Assembly: GCA_021793055.1 (NCBI GenBank)
Contig: JAJYTL010000257.1
Coordinates: forward strand, 1-5,001
DNA: 5,001 nucleotides
Source of the DNA: Pseudomonadota bacterium
GTDB taxonomy: Bacteria > Pseudomonadota > Alphaproteobacteria > Ferrovibrionales > Ferrovibrionaceae
Direction: 5' to 3'
Shown here: positions 1 through 5,001 of the stretch, piece by piece
How the letters are laid out: each line of letters begins with the position of its first letter
Numbering within the stretch: the stretch's first letter is position 1
Notes under the pieces: model-generated
What the model was told of the DNA's origin: nothing
Databases searched by the model: none
The model's input: only the letters and a program-made list of their open reading frames with translations
Program-made: the position numbers and the translations under genes

Positions 1-1052
1 TCGTCACTTACAGTCTTTCTTTCACGCCGGGGAATGCCTTCATCGGCGGGTTTAGCCGATTTTTCCTGGACGGCATGGGCGTCAACAGCGTCAATCCGCT
101 GGCGCCGACCATCCCTGAGTCGGTCTATATGACCTATCAGATGACCTTCGCGATCATCACGCCGGCGCTGATCCTCGGCTCCGTCGCCGATCGCATGAAG
201 TTTTCCGCCATGATGTGGTTCATCGGACTGTGGGCAATCTTCGTCTACGCGCCGATCGCCCACATGGTATGGGGACCGGGCGGGCTCCTCGGGTCGATGG
301 GCGTTCTCGACTTCGCCGGCGGCACCGTGGTGCACATCAACTCGGGCGTCGCCGGCCTGGTCGCCGCGCTCGTCATCGGCAAGCGCGTCGGCTACCCGAA
401 GACGCCGTTCCCGCCGCATAACCTGGTCTACAGCATGATCGGCGCCTCGTTGCTCTGGGTCGGCTGGTTCGGGTTCAACGCGGGCTCCGCGGTGGCAGCC
501 AACGGCAACGCCGGCATGGCCATGGCGGTGACCCAGATAGCGACGGCGGTCGCGGCGCTCGCCTGGATGTTCACCGAATGGGTGGTCAAGGGTAAGCCCT
601 CGGTGCTTGGCATCATTTCGGGCGCGGTCGCAGGCCTCGTCGGCATCACCCCGGCCTCGGGCTTCGTGCTGCCGAGCGGGGCGATCGCGATCGGCATCGC
701 GGTCGGCGTGCTCTGCTTCTTCTCGGCAACGACGATGAAGAACTTCTTCGGTTACGACGACAGCCTCGACGCCTTCGGCGTGCATGCGGTCGGCGGCACC
801 ATCGGTGCCATCCTGACCGGCGTCTTCGCCACCATGGCCGTGACCGGCTCGAAGACGCCGGTCGGCCTGATCGACGGGCATCCGCAGCAGGTGCTGCTGC
901 AGGTGTTCGGGGTCGGCGTCACCGTCGTCTATTGTGCGATCGTCAGCTACATCCTGCTCAAGCTGGTCGATGCGGTGATCGGTCTCCGGGTCGACGAAGC
1001 CGCCGAACGGGATGGTCTCGACCTCACCCTCCACGGCGAAACGGTTCCGTGA
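1..1052 (+). CDS. amt: Ammonium transporter (Amt family), 5'-truncated
   Basis: This is an inner-membrane ammonium channel that takes up NH4+/NH3 for glutamine synthesis. The gene enters from the left edge; the first full codon is at position 3 and about 349 residues are visible, so the N-terminal signal and first helices are missing (E. coli AmtB has just over 400 mature residues). Family hallmarks are seen directly: the opening FTPGNAFIGG-like segment, VWGPGG, the DFAGGTVVHIN signature with the first pore histidine (codon 333-335), GWFGFNAGS holding the Phe and Ser equivalent to AmtB F215 and S219, and DAFGVHAVGG with the second pore histidine (codon 783-785). The cytoplasmic tail GLRVDEAAERDGLDL matches the segment that contacts PII/GlnK in the family. 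The ATG at 75 is internal, because homology continues upstream without a stop. A glnK gene often lies upstream of amt in proteobacteria but would be outside this window. A strong terminator follows. Confidence 0.96.
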   Translation, partial: VTYSLSFTPGNAFIGGFSRFFLDGMGVNSVNPLAPTIPESVYMTYQMTFAIITPALILGSVADRMKFSAMMWFIGLWAIFVYAPIAHMVWGPGGLLGSMGVLDFAGGTVVHINSGVAGLVAALVIGKRVGYPKTPFPPHNLVYSMIGASLLWVGWFGFNAGSAVAANGNAGMAMAVTQIATAVAALAWMFTEWVVKGKPSVLGIISGAVAGLVGITPASGFVLPSGAIAIGIAVGVLCFFSATTMKNFFGYDDSLDAFGVHAVGGTIGAILTGVFATMAVTGSKTPVGLIDGHPQQVLLQVFGVGVTVVYCAIVSYILLKLVDAVIGLRVDEAAERDGLDLTLHGETVP

Positions 1053-1073
1053 TCCCTCCATTGGCGTGAACTC

Positions 1074-1102
1074 AAAGGGGGCCCTCGTGGCCCCCTTTTT
1101 TT
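1074..1102 (+). terminator. Rho-independent terminator of amt
   Basis: A perfect 10-bp stem (AAAGGGGGCC at 1074-1083 with GGCCCCCTTT at 1089-1098) closes a 5-base loop and runs into seven T (1096-1102). It starts 22 bases after the amt stop. This is a textbook intrinsic terminator and separates amt from the downstream GGT-family gene. The A-tract on the 5' arm could also give weak termination in the reverse direction, but no minus-strand gene is evident. Confidence 0.9.
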
Positions 1103-1208
1103 CCTCGCCCACCGCATTGGGCGTTATATTGCCGATGGAGCACGGCCCGCGTTCTTAGTCTGGAAAAAGCCGACTACCCTCGCCATACTCCCCCGTCGAA
1201 GATCTTCT

Positions 1209-1214
1209 TGAGGA
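1209..1214 (+). promoter_or_regulatory. Ribosome binding site of the GGT-family gene
   Basis: TGAGGA ends 9 bases before the ATG at 1224, good spacing for a Shine-Dalgarno site. It supports that ATG over the out-of-frame ATG at 1208. The protein then begins a few residues before the conserved start of the GGT fold, which leaves no room for a signal peptide. Confidence 0.6.
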
Positions 1215-1223
1215 TTTCATTAC

Positions 1224-2813
1224 ATGCGCGATCTGCAGCTGCCCGGCCGCTCCGTAGTGCACGCGGCCAATGGCGTCGCCGCCACGTCTCATCCGCTCTC
1301 CACCGCCATCGCCATCGACGTCCTGCGCCAGGGCGGCACGGCAGCCGATGCCGCCGTCGCGGCTTGCGCCGTGCAGTGCGTCGTCGAGCCGATGAGCACC
1401 GGCGTCGGCGGCGATTGCTTCGTGCTTTACGCCAAGGCCGGCAGTACCAAGGTCGACGGGCTGAACGGATCGGGCCGGGCGCCGGCCGGCCTCACGGTCG
1501 AGCATCTGCAAGCCCGGGGCATGAAGGAGATCGACATCTCAAGCCCGCACGCGGTGACCATTCCGGGCGCCGTCGACGCCTGGGAAAAGCTGCTGGCGCG
1601 CCACGGCCACTTCGGCCTCGACCGCCTGCTGCAACCCGCCATCCAATACGCCGAGGAAGGCTTTGCGGTCACGCCGCGGGTCGCTGTCGACTGGAGCCGG
1701 AACGAGGAGAAGCTCAAACGCGACCCCAATACCGCCGCGAAATACCTGCCGAACGGGCGCGTGCCGGTGCCCGGCGACAAGCTTCGCTTCCCCGAACTTG
1801 GCGAAACGCTGAGGAAAATCGCCAAGCAAGGCCGCCGCGGCTTCTACGAGGGCGCGGTGGCGGAAGACATCGTGGCTTACCTGCGCGGCCTCGGCGCCAC
1901 CCACGCGATGGCCGACTTCGCCGAACACGAGGCGGAATGGGTCGAGCCCATCTCCACCGCCTACCGCGGCCGCAAGGTGTTGCAGATTCCGCCGAACGGC
2001 CAGGGCATCACCGTGCTTTTGATGCTGAACATCCTCTCCGGCTTCGATCTCGCCGGCCTCGATCCGGTCGGCGCCGAGCGCCTGCACCTCGAGGCGGAGA
2101 TCAGCCGCCTTGCCTATAGCGTGCGCGACCGTTATGTCGCCGATCCGAGCCAGGCCGCGGTGCCGGTGGCCGAGATTCTCTCGGAAAGCTATGCCAATGA
2201 CCTGCGCCGGCGCATCAATCCGGACCGCGCGATGGATATCGCCGATATCTATGCCGGCCCGGTCTATCGCGATACCATCTATCTCACGGTGGTCGACCGC
2301 GACCGCAACGTCTGCTCCTTCATCAACTCGCTGTTCCATCCGTTCGGCTCGGCCCTGACGGCACCAAAAAGCGGCGTCCTGTTGCAGAACCGGGGCTCGG
2401 GCTTTCGCATCGAGCCCGGCCATCCGAATTGCGTGGCGCCGAAGAAGCGCCCGATGCACACCATCATTCCCGGCATGGTGTTCGAGGGCGATCGCCCGGT
2501 GCTCAGCTATGGCGTGATGGGCGGCGCCTTCCAGCCGGTCGGCCACATCCATGTGTTGAGCAATATTTTCGACTTCGGCATGGACGTGCAGGAGGCGATC
2601 GACTGCGCCCGCGCCTTCCACCTGTCGGGCCGCTTCGAGCTTGAGCGCGGAATCGGCGACGAGACTGCGAAGCATCTCGCCGCGCTCGGTCATGTGATCG
2701 CCCGCCCCGACATGCCGTGGGGCGGCGGCCAGGGGATTTTCATCGACTGGCAGAAGGGCACGCTCGCCGCCGGCTCCGACCCGCGCAAGGACGGCTCGGC
2801 CCTCGGCTACTAA
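1224..2813 (+). CDS. Gamma-glutamyltransferase-family Ntn-hydrolase proenzyme (cytoplasmic YwrD/HpxW-like type)
   Basis: The 529-residue protein is a full-length member of the GGT family, whose precursors self-cleave before a threonine that becomes the catalytic N-terminal nucleophile. Residues 15-70 match the family N-terminus (NGVAATSHPLSTAIAIDVLR, GGTAADAAVAA, VEPMSTGVGGDCF). R85 in NGSGRAP sits where E. coli GGT R114 binds the substrate carboxylate. The cleavage site is in DTIYLTVVD, giving T351 as nucleophile, a large subunit of about 350 residues and a small one of about 179. The GG pair is G433-G434 (MGGAFQPVGH) and the C-terminus (GSDPRKDGSALGY) is typical. It has no signal peptide, unlike periplasmic GGT. 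The pocket departs from classical GGT: MHT (411-413) replaces the usual Ser-Ser motif and RGSGF replaces the MDDF-type motif. Substrates may therefore be small amides or gamma-glutamyl compounds other than glutathione; oxamate amidohydrolase (HpxW) belongs to this superfamily. The family call is firm and the substrate is not. It is commonly annotated ggt. Confidence 0.95.
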   Translation: MRDLQLPGRSVVHAANGVAATSHPLSTAIAIDVLRQGGTAADAAVAACAVQCVVEPMSTGVGGDCFVLYAKAGSTKVDGLNGSGRAPAGLTVEHLQARGMKEIDISSPHAVTIPGAVDAWEKLLARHGHFGLDRLLQPAIQYAEEGFAVTPRVAVDWSRNEEKLKRDPNTAAKYLPNGRVPVPGDKLRFPELGETLRKIAKQGRRGFYEGAVAEDIVAYLRGLGATHAMADFAEHEAEWVEPISTAYRGRKVLQIPPNGQGITVLLMLNILSGFDLAGLDPVGAERLHLEAEISRLAYSVRDRYVADPSQAAVPVAEILSESYANDLRRRINPDRAMDIADIYAGPVYRDTIYLTVVDRDRNVCSFINSLFHPFGSALTAPKSGVLLQNRGSGFRIEPGHPNCVAPKKRPMHTIIPGMVFEGDRPVLSYGVMGGAFQPVGHIHVLSNIFDFGMDVQEAIDCARAFHLSGRFELERGIGDETAKHLAALGHVIARPDMPWGGGQGIFIDWQKGTLAAGSDPRKDGSALGY

Positions 2814-2842
2814 CGACCGCGACCGGCGGCGGCCGGACCGCG

Positions 2843-2880
2843 CGGCACCGCGCCCGCCAAGCGGGCGGGCTGCGGTGTCG
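2843..2880 (+). terminator. GC-rich hairpin after the GGT gene, possible terminator
   Basis: A long stem forms 29 bases after the GGT-family stop. GCCCGCC (2852-2858) pairs with GGCGGGC (2864-2870) around a 5-base loop. Below a single bulged T (2871), CACCGC (2846-2851) pairs with GCGGTG (2872-2877), and the stem extends to 2843/2880 with one G-U pair. No T-tract follows, so it is not a classic intrinsic terminator. It may stop or slow polymerase by stem strength alone, or protect the 3' end of the mRNA. Confidence 0.45.
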
Positions 2881-3477
2881 GAGATCGGCGGAACGGCACC
2901 GGAAAACGGAGCACCGGACGCCTTTCCGTCGGCGCGCGGCCTCAAGCGCCGATGTCAAGCGAGCCGGACGTCAAACGAGAATGCCGGCACCCAAAAGCGG
3001 CCGGCGCGGCTGGCCGGGACGCTCAAGCGCGGCACTATAGGCGGCAATGCCGCGCTTCGTTTGGGCAGCGGCCAACCCGGTGTCCGGACCGTCGACAATA
3101 TGGCCCGTCACAGGGGTCACGAAGGGGGTCGGGGCATTCCCGGTCCGAGCCGCCGGCAGCACGCTCGGAACCGCCCGCGCCAAACTTGACATTGGCACGA
3201 GCGCGCGCGACCCCCGCAGCCCGGACCGGGGAGATGAGTCCGCGCCGTTGCGAACCGACGAAGGCAAGGTCACGCGCATATTGCCACCGCCCTTCAGCCG
3301 GCTTTTGCGAGGTCCTGTCCGCGCCCCTCGCTGCGAGCTAAATATAGTTAATTATTTGTTATTTTACGCCAAAGAGTAGTTTAGGGCAATAGCAAAGCGG
3401 CCACCCCCACGGCGACGAGGTGAGGTTAACGGGTCTGGGATATGATTTTGATGGAGTTGCTGCTGGTGGCGTGATTC
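2881..3477. other. Intergenic stretch without a convincing gene
   Basis: About 600 bases separate the hairpin after the GGT gene from the transposase fragment. All frames contain only short open stretches, and they overlap each other on both strands, as expected by chance in GC-rich DNA. The two longest are 3047-3379 (+) and 2971-3279 (-). Neither has a good ribosome binding site or any motif I recognise, and the predicted peptides are low-complexity and rich in Arg, Pro and Ala. No tRNA-like fold is seen. The stretch holds the inverted repeat at 3025-3057 and the AT-rich island near 3338-3385. It could be eroded former coding DNA. Confidence 0.5.
3025..3057. repeat. 10-bp perfect inverted repeat with 13-base loop
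   Basis: AAGCGCGGCA (3025-3034) is the exact reverse complement of TGCCGCGCTT (3048-3057). Inside the loop, CTATAG (3035-3040) resembles part of a -10 element. No T-tract follows on the plus strand. It could be a hairpin, an operator or a remnant of a repeat element. Without a neighbouring gene start its role is unknown. Confidence 0.5.
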
Positions 3478-3495
3478 ATGGGATGTCGGGTTCGC

Positions 3496-3502
3496 AAGGG
3501 AG
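3496..3502 (+). promoter_or_regulatory. Ribosome binding site deciding the transposase start
   Basis: AAGGGAG lies 8 bases before the ATG at 3511. The alternative in-frame ATG at 3478 lacks a comparable site and adds 11 residues (MGCRVRKGADA) with no family similarity that I recognise, so 3511 is the preferred start. Confidence 0.55.
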
Positions 3503-3510
3503 CCGACGCC

Positions 3511-3779
3511 ATGGAGCCGTTATACGTCAGGGACCGCCTTCGTCTTCTGTTGGATCATTTTGCTGAGGTTCCGGACCCTCGGGAGCCGGCGAAGGTCCGC
3601 TATCCGCTTCGAGAAGTTCTGTTTTTTGTGACCTGCGCGATGATTGCCGGGTGCGACGACTTCGATGAGATCGCGGTCTGGGGCGAGCACCATCTGGATT
3701 TCCTCAGGCGGTACTCGGAATATTTTTTGGGCTTCCGGGCGAGGATTGGCTTCGGGTGGTGCTGAACCGGATCGATCCG
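3511..3779 (+). pseudogene. ISAs1-family transposase, N-terminal fragment with -1 frame slip
   Basis: In an intact element this protein would be the DDE transposase that moves the IS. Starting at 3511, the fragment carries the N-terminal region typical of the family (the DDE_Tnp_1-associated domain): LLDHFAEVPDPREP, RYPLREVLFFVTCAMIAGCDDFDEIAVWG, then HHLDFLRRYSEYF. In the initial frame it reaches a stop at 3763-3765. The family similarity instead continues in the -1 frame as GLPGEDWLRVVLNRIDP (3729-3779), which matches what normally follows in these transposases. The shift lies between about 3723 and 3735, where six T are followed by GGG. One lost T would explain it, since seven T would read Tyr-Phe-Phe-Gly-Leu-Pro. 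The DDE catalytic domain is absent because the sequence switches to a beta-propeller gene at RIDP. The fragment cannot encode an active transposase. Family assignment is from recognised sequence pattern. Confidence 0.85.
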
Positions 3780-4268
3780 CTGAAGGGCGTGGTGGTGGCG
3801 CGGATTGCGCTGCCGGAGGGGTCGTATAACCCATTGTTTGCGGCGGGGATGGTTTGGGTGACGAGCAATCGCGGCAATGTGCTGGTGCGCGTGGACCCGA
3901 AGACGAACCAGGTGGTGGGCACAACGCCGACGGGGAAGATGCCGCGCTTTCTTACTTATGGAGCCAGAAGCGTGTGGACGCTGAACCAGGGAGACGGAAC
4001 GGTGACGCGCGTGGACGCGCGGACGGGCAAGGCGCTGGCGACGATCGAGGCGGGAATTCCGGGACAGGGCGGGGAGATTACGTTCGGGGCGGGATCGGTG
4101 TGGGCGACGGTCTTCGGATACCCGATTACGCGGATCAACGCCAAAACGAATCGAGTGACGGAGCAGTGGACGGGCGCGGGCGGCGACAGCATTCGCGTGG
4201 CGCACGGGTCAGTGTGGCTGACCTATCAGATGGAAGCGAAGGTGGCGCGGATTCCAGTACCGGAGTAG
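3756..4268 (+). CDS. C-terminal part of a YncE/Vgb-like beta-propeller protein, fused at its 5' end to the transposase remnant
   Basis: From about 3780 the frame encodes a repeat protein ending at TAG 4266-4268. Counting from the GTG at 3756 (170 residues), the core motif V-W-[VTAL] recurs with W34, W74, W116 and W154, spaced 38-42 residues apart. Each of the first three is followed by a turn of the type RVDPKTNQV (45-53), RVDARTGKA (85-93) or RINAKTNRV (126-134). These are blades of a seven-bladed-type propeller as in YncE or virginiamycin B lyase-like proteins, which are often exported and often of unknown function. Only about four blades remain; the usual signal peptide and first blades are missing. 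Residues 1-8 (VVLNRIDP) belong to the transposase, although RIDP also fits the propeller register. No ribosome binding site precedes the GTG. It is probably a truncated, non-functional gene or an artefact of joining. Confidence 0.7.
   Translation: MVLNRIDPLKGVVVARIALPEGSYNPLFAAGMVWVTSNRGNVLVRVDPKTNQVVGTTPTGKMPRFLTYGARSVWTLNQGDGTVTRVDARTGKALATIEAGIPGQGGEITFGAGSVWATVFGYPITRINAKTNRVTEQWTGAGGDSIRVAHGSVWLTYQMEAKVARIPVPE
3768..3779. repeat. 12-bp perfect palindrome at the transposase/propeller junction
   Basis: CGGATCGATCCG is its own reverse complement and encodes the Arg-Ile-Asp-Pro that both protein families share at this point. Its position exactly where similarity switches suggests that it marks the recombination or joining site. 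Confidence 0.7.
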
Positions 4269-4580
4269 TGAGGGCAATTCACGGATAAGTACTGAGAACC
4301 TGTCCCATAGTGCCTCCTTTTCGCGTTCAGAAAAGTATGCACCATCAAATGCCGGGACTAAACGACCTAACAACGCGGTAGTCGGTATTATCCTCGGCAT
4401 CGACAACTACTCCGAAGTCCACACAAACGGAATGGCGTTGCTGAGACACGGCCTACACCTACTGGTCTCGATTGAACAGAAGTCGATTTGCACTTGAATG
4501 ATGATGAAGTGGTTGTGCCTTTTTTCGGCGAGTCTGACAGATTGGCAAAGCGATCAACCCTTGAAAGAGATACGACCCAA
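4269..4580. other. Stretch without a confident gene between propeller stop and Crp/Fnr gene
   Basis: About 310 bases of lower GC than the left half. The plus frame in phase with 4372 is open from at least 4285 to a TGA at 4492-4494 but shows no start with a ribosome binding site and no family I can name. The short phrase IILGIDNYSE is reminiscent of caspase-like proteins but is too little to call. The minus strand carries a 65-codon open frame at 4209-4406, unassigned, with no support beyond length. The frame of the downstream regulator is open from 4476, without an ATG. No hairpin with a T-tract was noticed after the propeller stop. Confidence 0.4.
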
Positions 4581-5001
4581 GTGACCAACGAGATTCCCCC
4601 CTTTGATTTTCTGAAATTTCTAGAGCAGGTCAAGTTTCCGCGCAGAGTCATTGCCTTCAAACAGAAGGAGAACCTTTTCACTCAAGGGGACCGAGAGGAC
4701 TCGGTGTTTTATCTACAGAGTGGCCATGCAAAGATTTCCGTGGTGTCTCACAAAGGCAAAGAGGCTACGATCACCCTCGTGGCAGCAGGAGATTTTGTTG
4801 GCGAGGAAGCGCTGGCGCCGGCCCATGGACTGCGGCTATCAACCGCCACCGCTCTGGAGTCATGCACCTCTCTCAGGATCAACCGAGGAGTGATGATAAG
4901 GCTGTTGCATGACGAGCCTGGTTTCGCGGGTTTCTTCTGGAGGTTTTTGCTTGAACGCGGGATGAAGACACAGGCCGACCTTGTGGATCACCTCTTCAAT
5001 T
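4581..5001 (+). CDS. Crp/Fnr-family transcriptional regulator, N-terminal sensor part (3'-truncated)
   Basis: This is the start of a regulator in which a cyclic-nucleotide-binding-type beta-barrel controls a C-terminal helix-turn-helix DNA-binding domain; the latter would lie beyond the right edge. The 140 visible residues show the barrel at about 20-100: ENLFTQGDREDSVFYLQSGHAKI (residues 30-52), KGKEATITLVAAGDFVGEEAL (58-78, the phosphate-binding-cassette region), and RLSTATAL (85-92). The long dimerisation helix follows at about 103-140 (LLHDEPGF, then KTQADLVDHLFN). The cassette Arg-Ser pair of E. coli CRP is not cleanly kept, so cAMP binding is uncertain. No ATG occurs in frame. GTG 4581 is chosen because a purine-rich GAAAGAGA (4563-4570) lies about 10 bases upstream and the conserved protein begins just after. 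TTG 4542 and GTG 4515 are alternatives, as the frame is open from 4476. The frame is clear from continuous domain similarity to the edge. Codon use is less GC-rich than in the GGT gene. Confidence 0.88.
   Translation, partial: MTNEIPPFDFLKFLEQVKFPRRVIAFKQKENLFTQGDREDSVFYLQSGHAKISVVSHKGKEATITLVAAGDFVGEEALAPAHGLRLSTATALESCTSLRINRGVMIRLLHDEPGFAGFFWRFLLERGMKTQADLVDHLFN

Larger units (their letters stand above)
3382..3779 (+). mobile_element. Remnant of an ISAs1-family insertion sequence (right part missing)
   Basis: The transposase N-terminus at 3511-3779 shows that an ISAs1-family element was present. Only its left part remains. The middle and the C-terminal catalytic part of the transposase, and the right terminal repeat, are absent because the sequence changes to an unrelated gene at about 3779. 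The left boundary is uncertain. I place it near 3382, where the composition changes from an AT-rich island back to GC-rich DNA, but with no second end present I cannot confirm a terminal inverted repeat or a target duplication. A TATGAT at 3441-3446 could be a -10 box for the transposase; no good -35 is seen. Confidence 0.45.

Noticed and set aside
1208..2119. 303-codon plus-strand open frame starting at ATG 1208
   Set aside because: It overlaps the GGT-family gene in another frame, gives an Arg-rich low-complexity peptide, and starts inside the ribosome binding region of the real gene.
1539..2945. Long open frame of 468 codons on the minus strand
   Set aside because: It lies almost wholly opposite the GGT-family gene, whose motifs are unmistakable. 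Its translation is a mirror product of GC-rich codons with no recognisable family.
3047..3379. 110-codon plus-strand frame in the gene-free stretch
   Set aside because: It has no good ribosome binding site and no recognised motif, and the opposite strand (2971-3279) has a similar open frame, as expected by chance at this GC content.
3383..4278. Direct repeat of AGGGCAAT at 3383-3390 and 4271-4278, considered as a target duplication or IS ends
   Set aside because: Only eight bases match, IS ends should be inverted rather than direct, and the interval between them is a transposase/propeller chimera, not a complete element.
4365..4380. CCTAAC-type motif resembling an integron attC core
   Set aside because: There is no matching partner core or the longer imperfect palindrome expected of attC, and such a short motif is common by chance.
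4372..4494. Plus-frame phrase IILGIDNYSE resembling caspase-like proteins
   Set aside because: Only about ten residues look similar; the stop at 4492-4494 comes quickly, and no catalytic His or Cys context can be seen.
4651..4893. 80-codon plus-strand frame
   Set aside because: It overlaps the Crp/Fnr-family sensor domain, which reads continuously in another frame to the window edge.

Overview
The left half of the window (1-2813) reads like ordinary GC-rich chromosome, most likely from an alphaproteobacterium of the Hyphomicrobiales type. This rests on the strong G/C third-position codon use and on the style of the two proteins; it is an inference, not a search result. It holds the 3' part of an ammonium transporter gene (amt), a clear intrinsic terminator, and a complete gene of the gamma-glutamyltransferase (GGT) Ntn-hydrolase family. 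Both relate to nitrogen acquisition or to breaking amide/gamma-glutamyl bonds. The terminator between them and the GGT gene's own ribosome binding site argue for separate transcription units.

From 2814 to about 3500 I find no convincing gene. This stretch holds a strong GC-rich hairpin just after the GGT gene, a 10-bp perfect inverted repeat at 3025-3057, and an abrupt AT-rich island around 3338-3385.

From 3511 the window carries the N-terminal part of an ISAs1-family transposase. It is broken twice. A one-base frame slip lies at or just after a run of six T (3723-3728), and the coding sequence then ends abruptly at about 3768-3779. There it runs in frame into the C-terminal part of an unrelated beta-propeller protein (stop at 4268). 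The switch falls on the residues Arg-Ile-Asp-Pro, which fit both families, and on a perfect 12-bp palindrome. This is the most unusual spot in the window. It is either a real microhomology rearrangement or an assembly chimera.

From 4269 the base composition drops: one sampled 60-base line is about 47% GC against about 70% in the GGT gene. After about 310 bases without a confident gene, a Crp/Fnr-type regulator with an N-terminal cyclic-nucleotide-binding domain begins, probably at a GTG at 4581, and runs off the right edge. The right part (3780-5001) looks as if it has a different origin from the left part; an acidobacterial-type source is possible but unproven. I see no convincing new multi-gene system. 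The value lies in the IS/propeller junction, the frame slip, and a GGT-family enzyme whose pocket lacks the classical glutathione-type residues.
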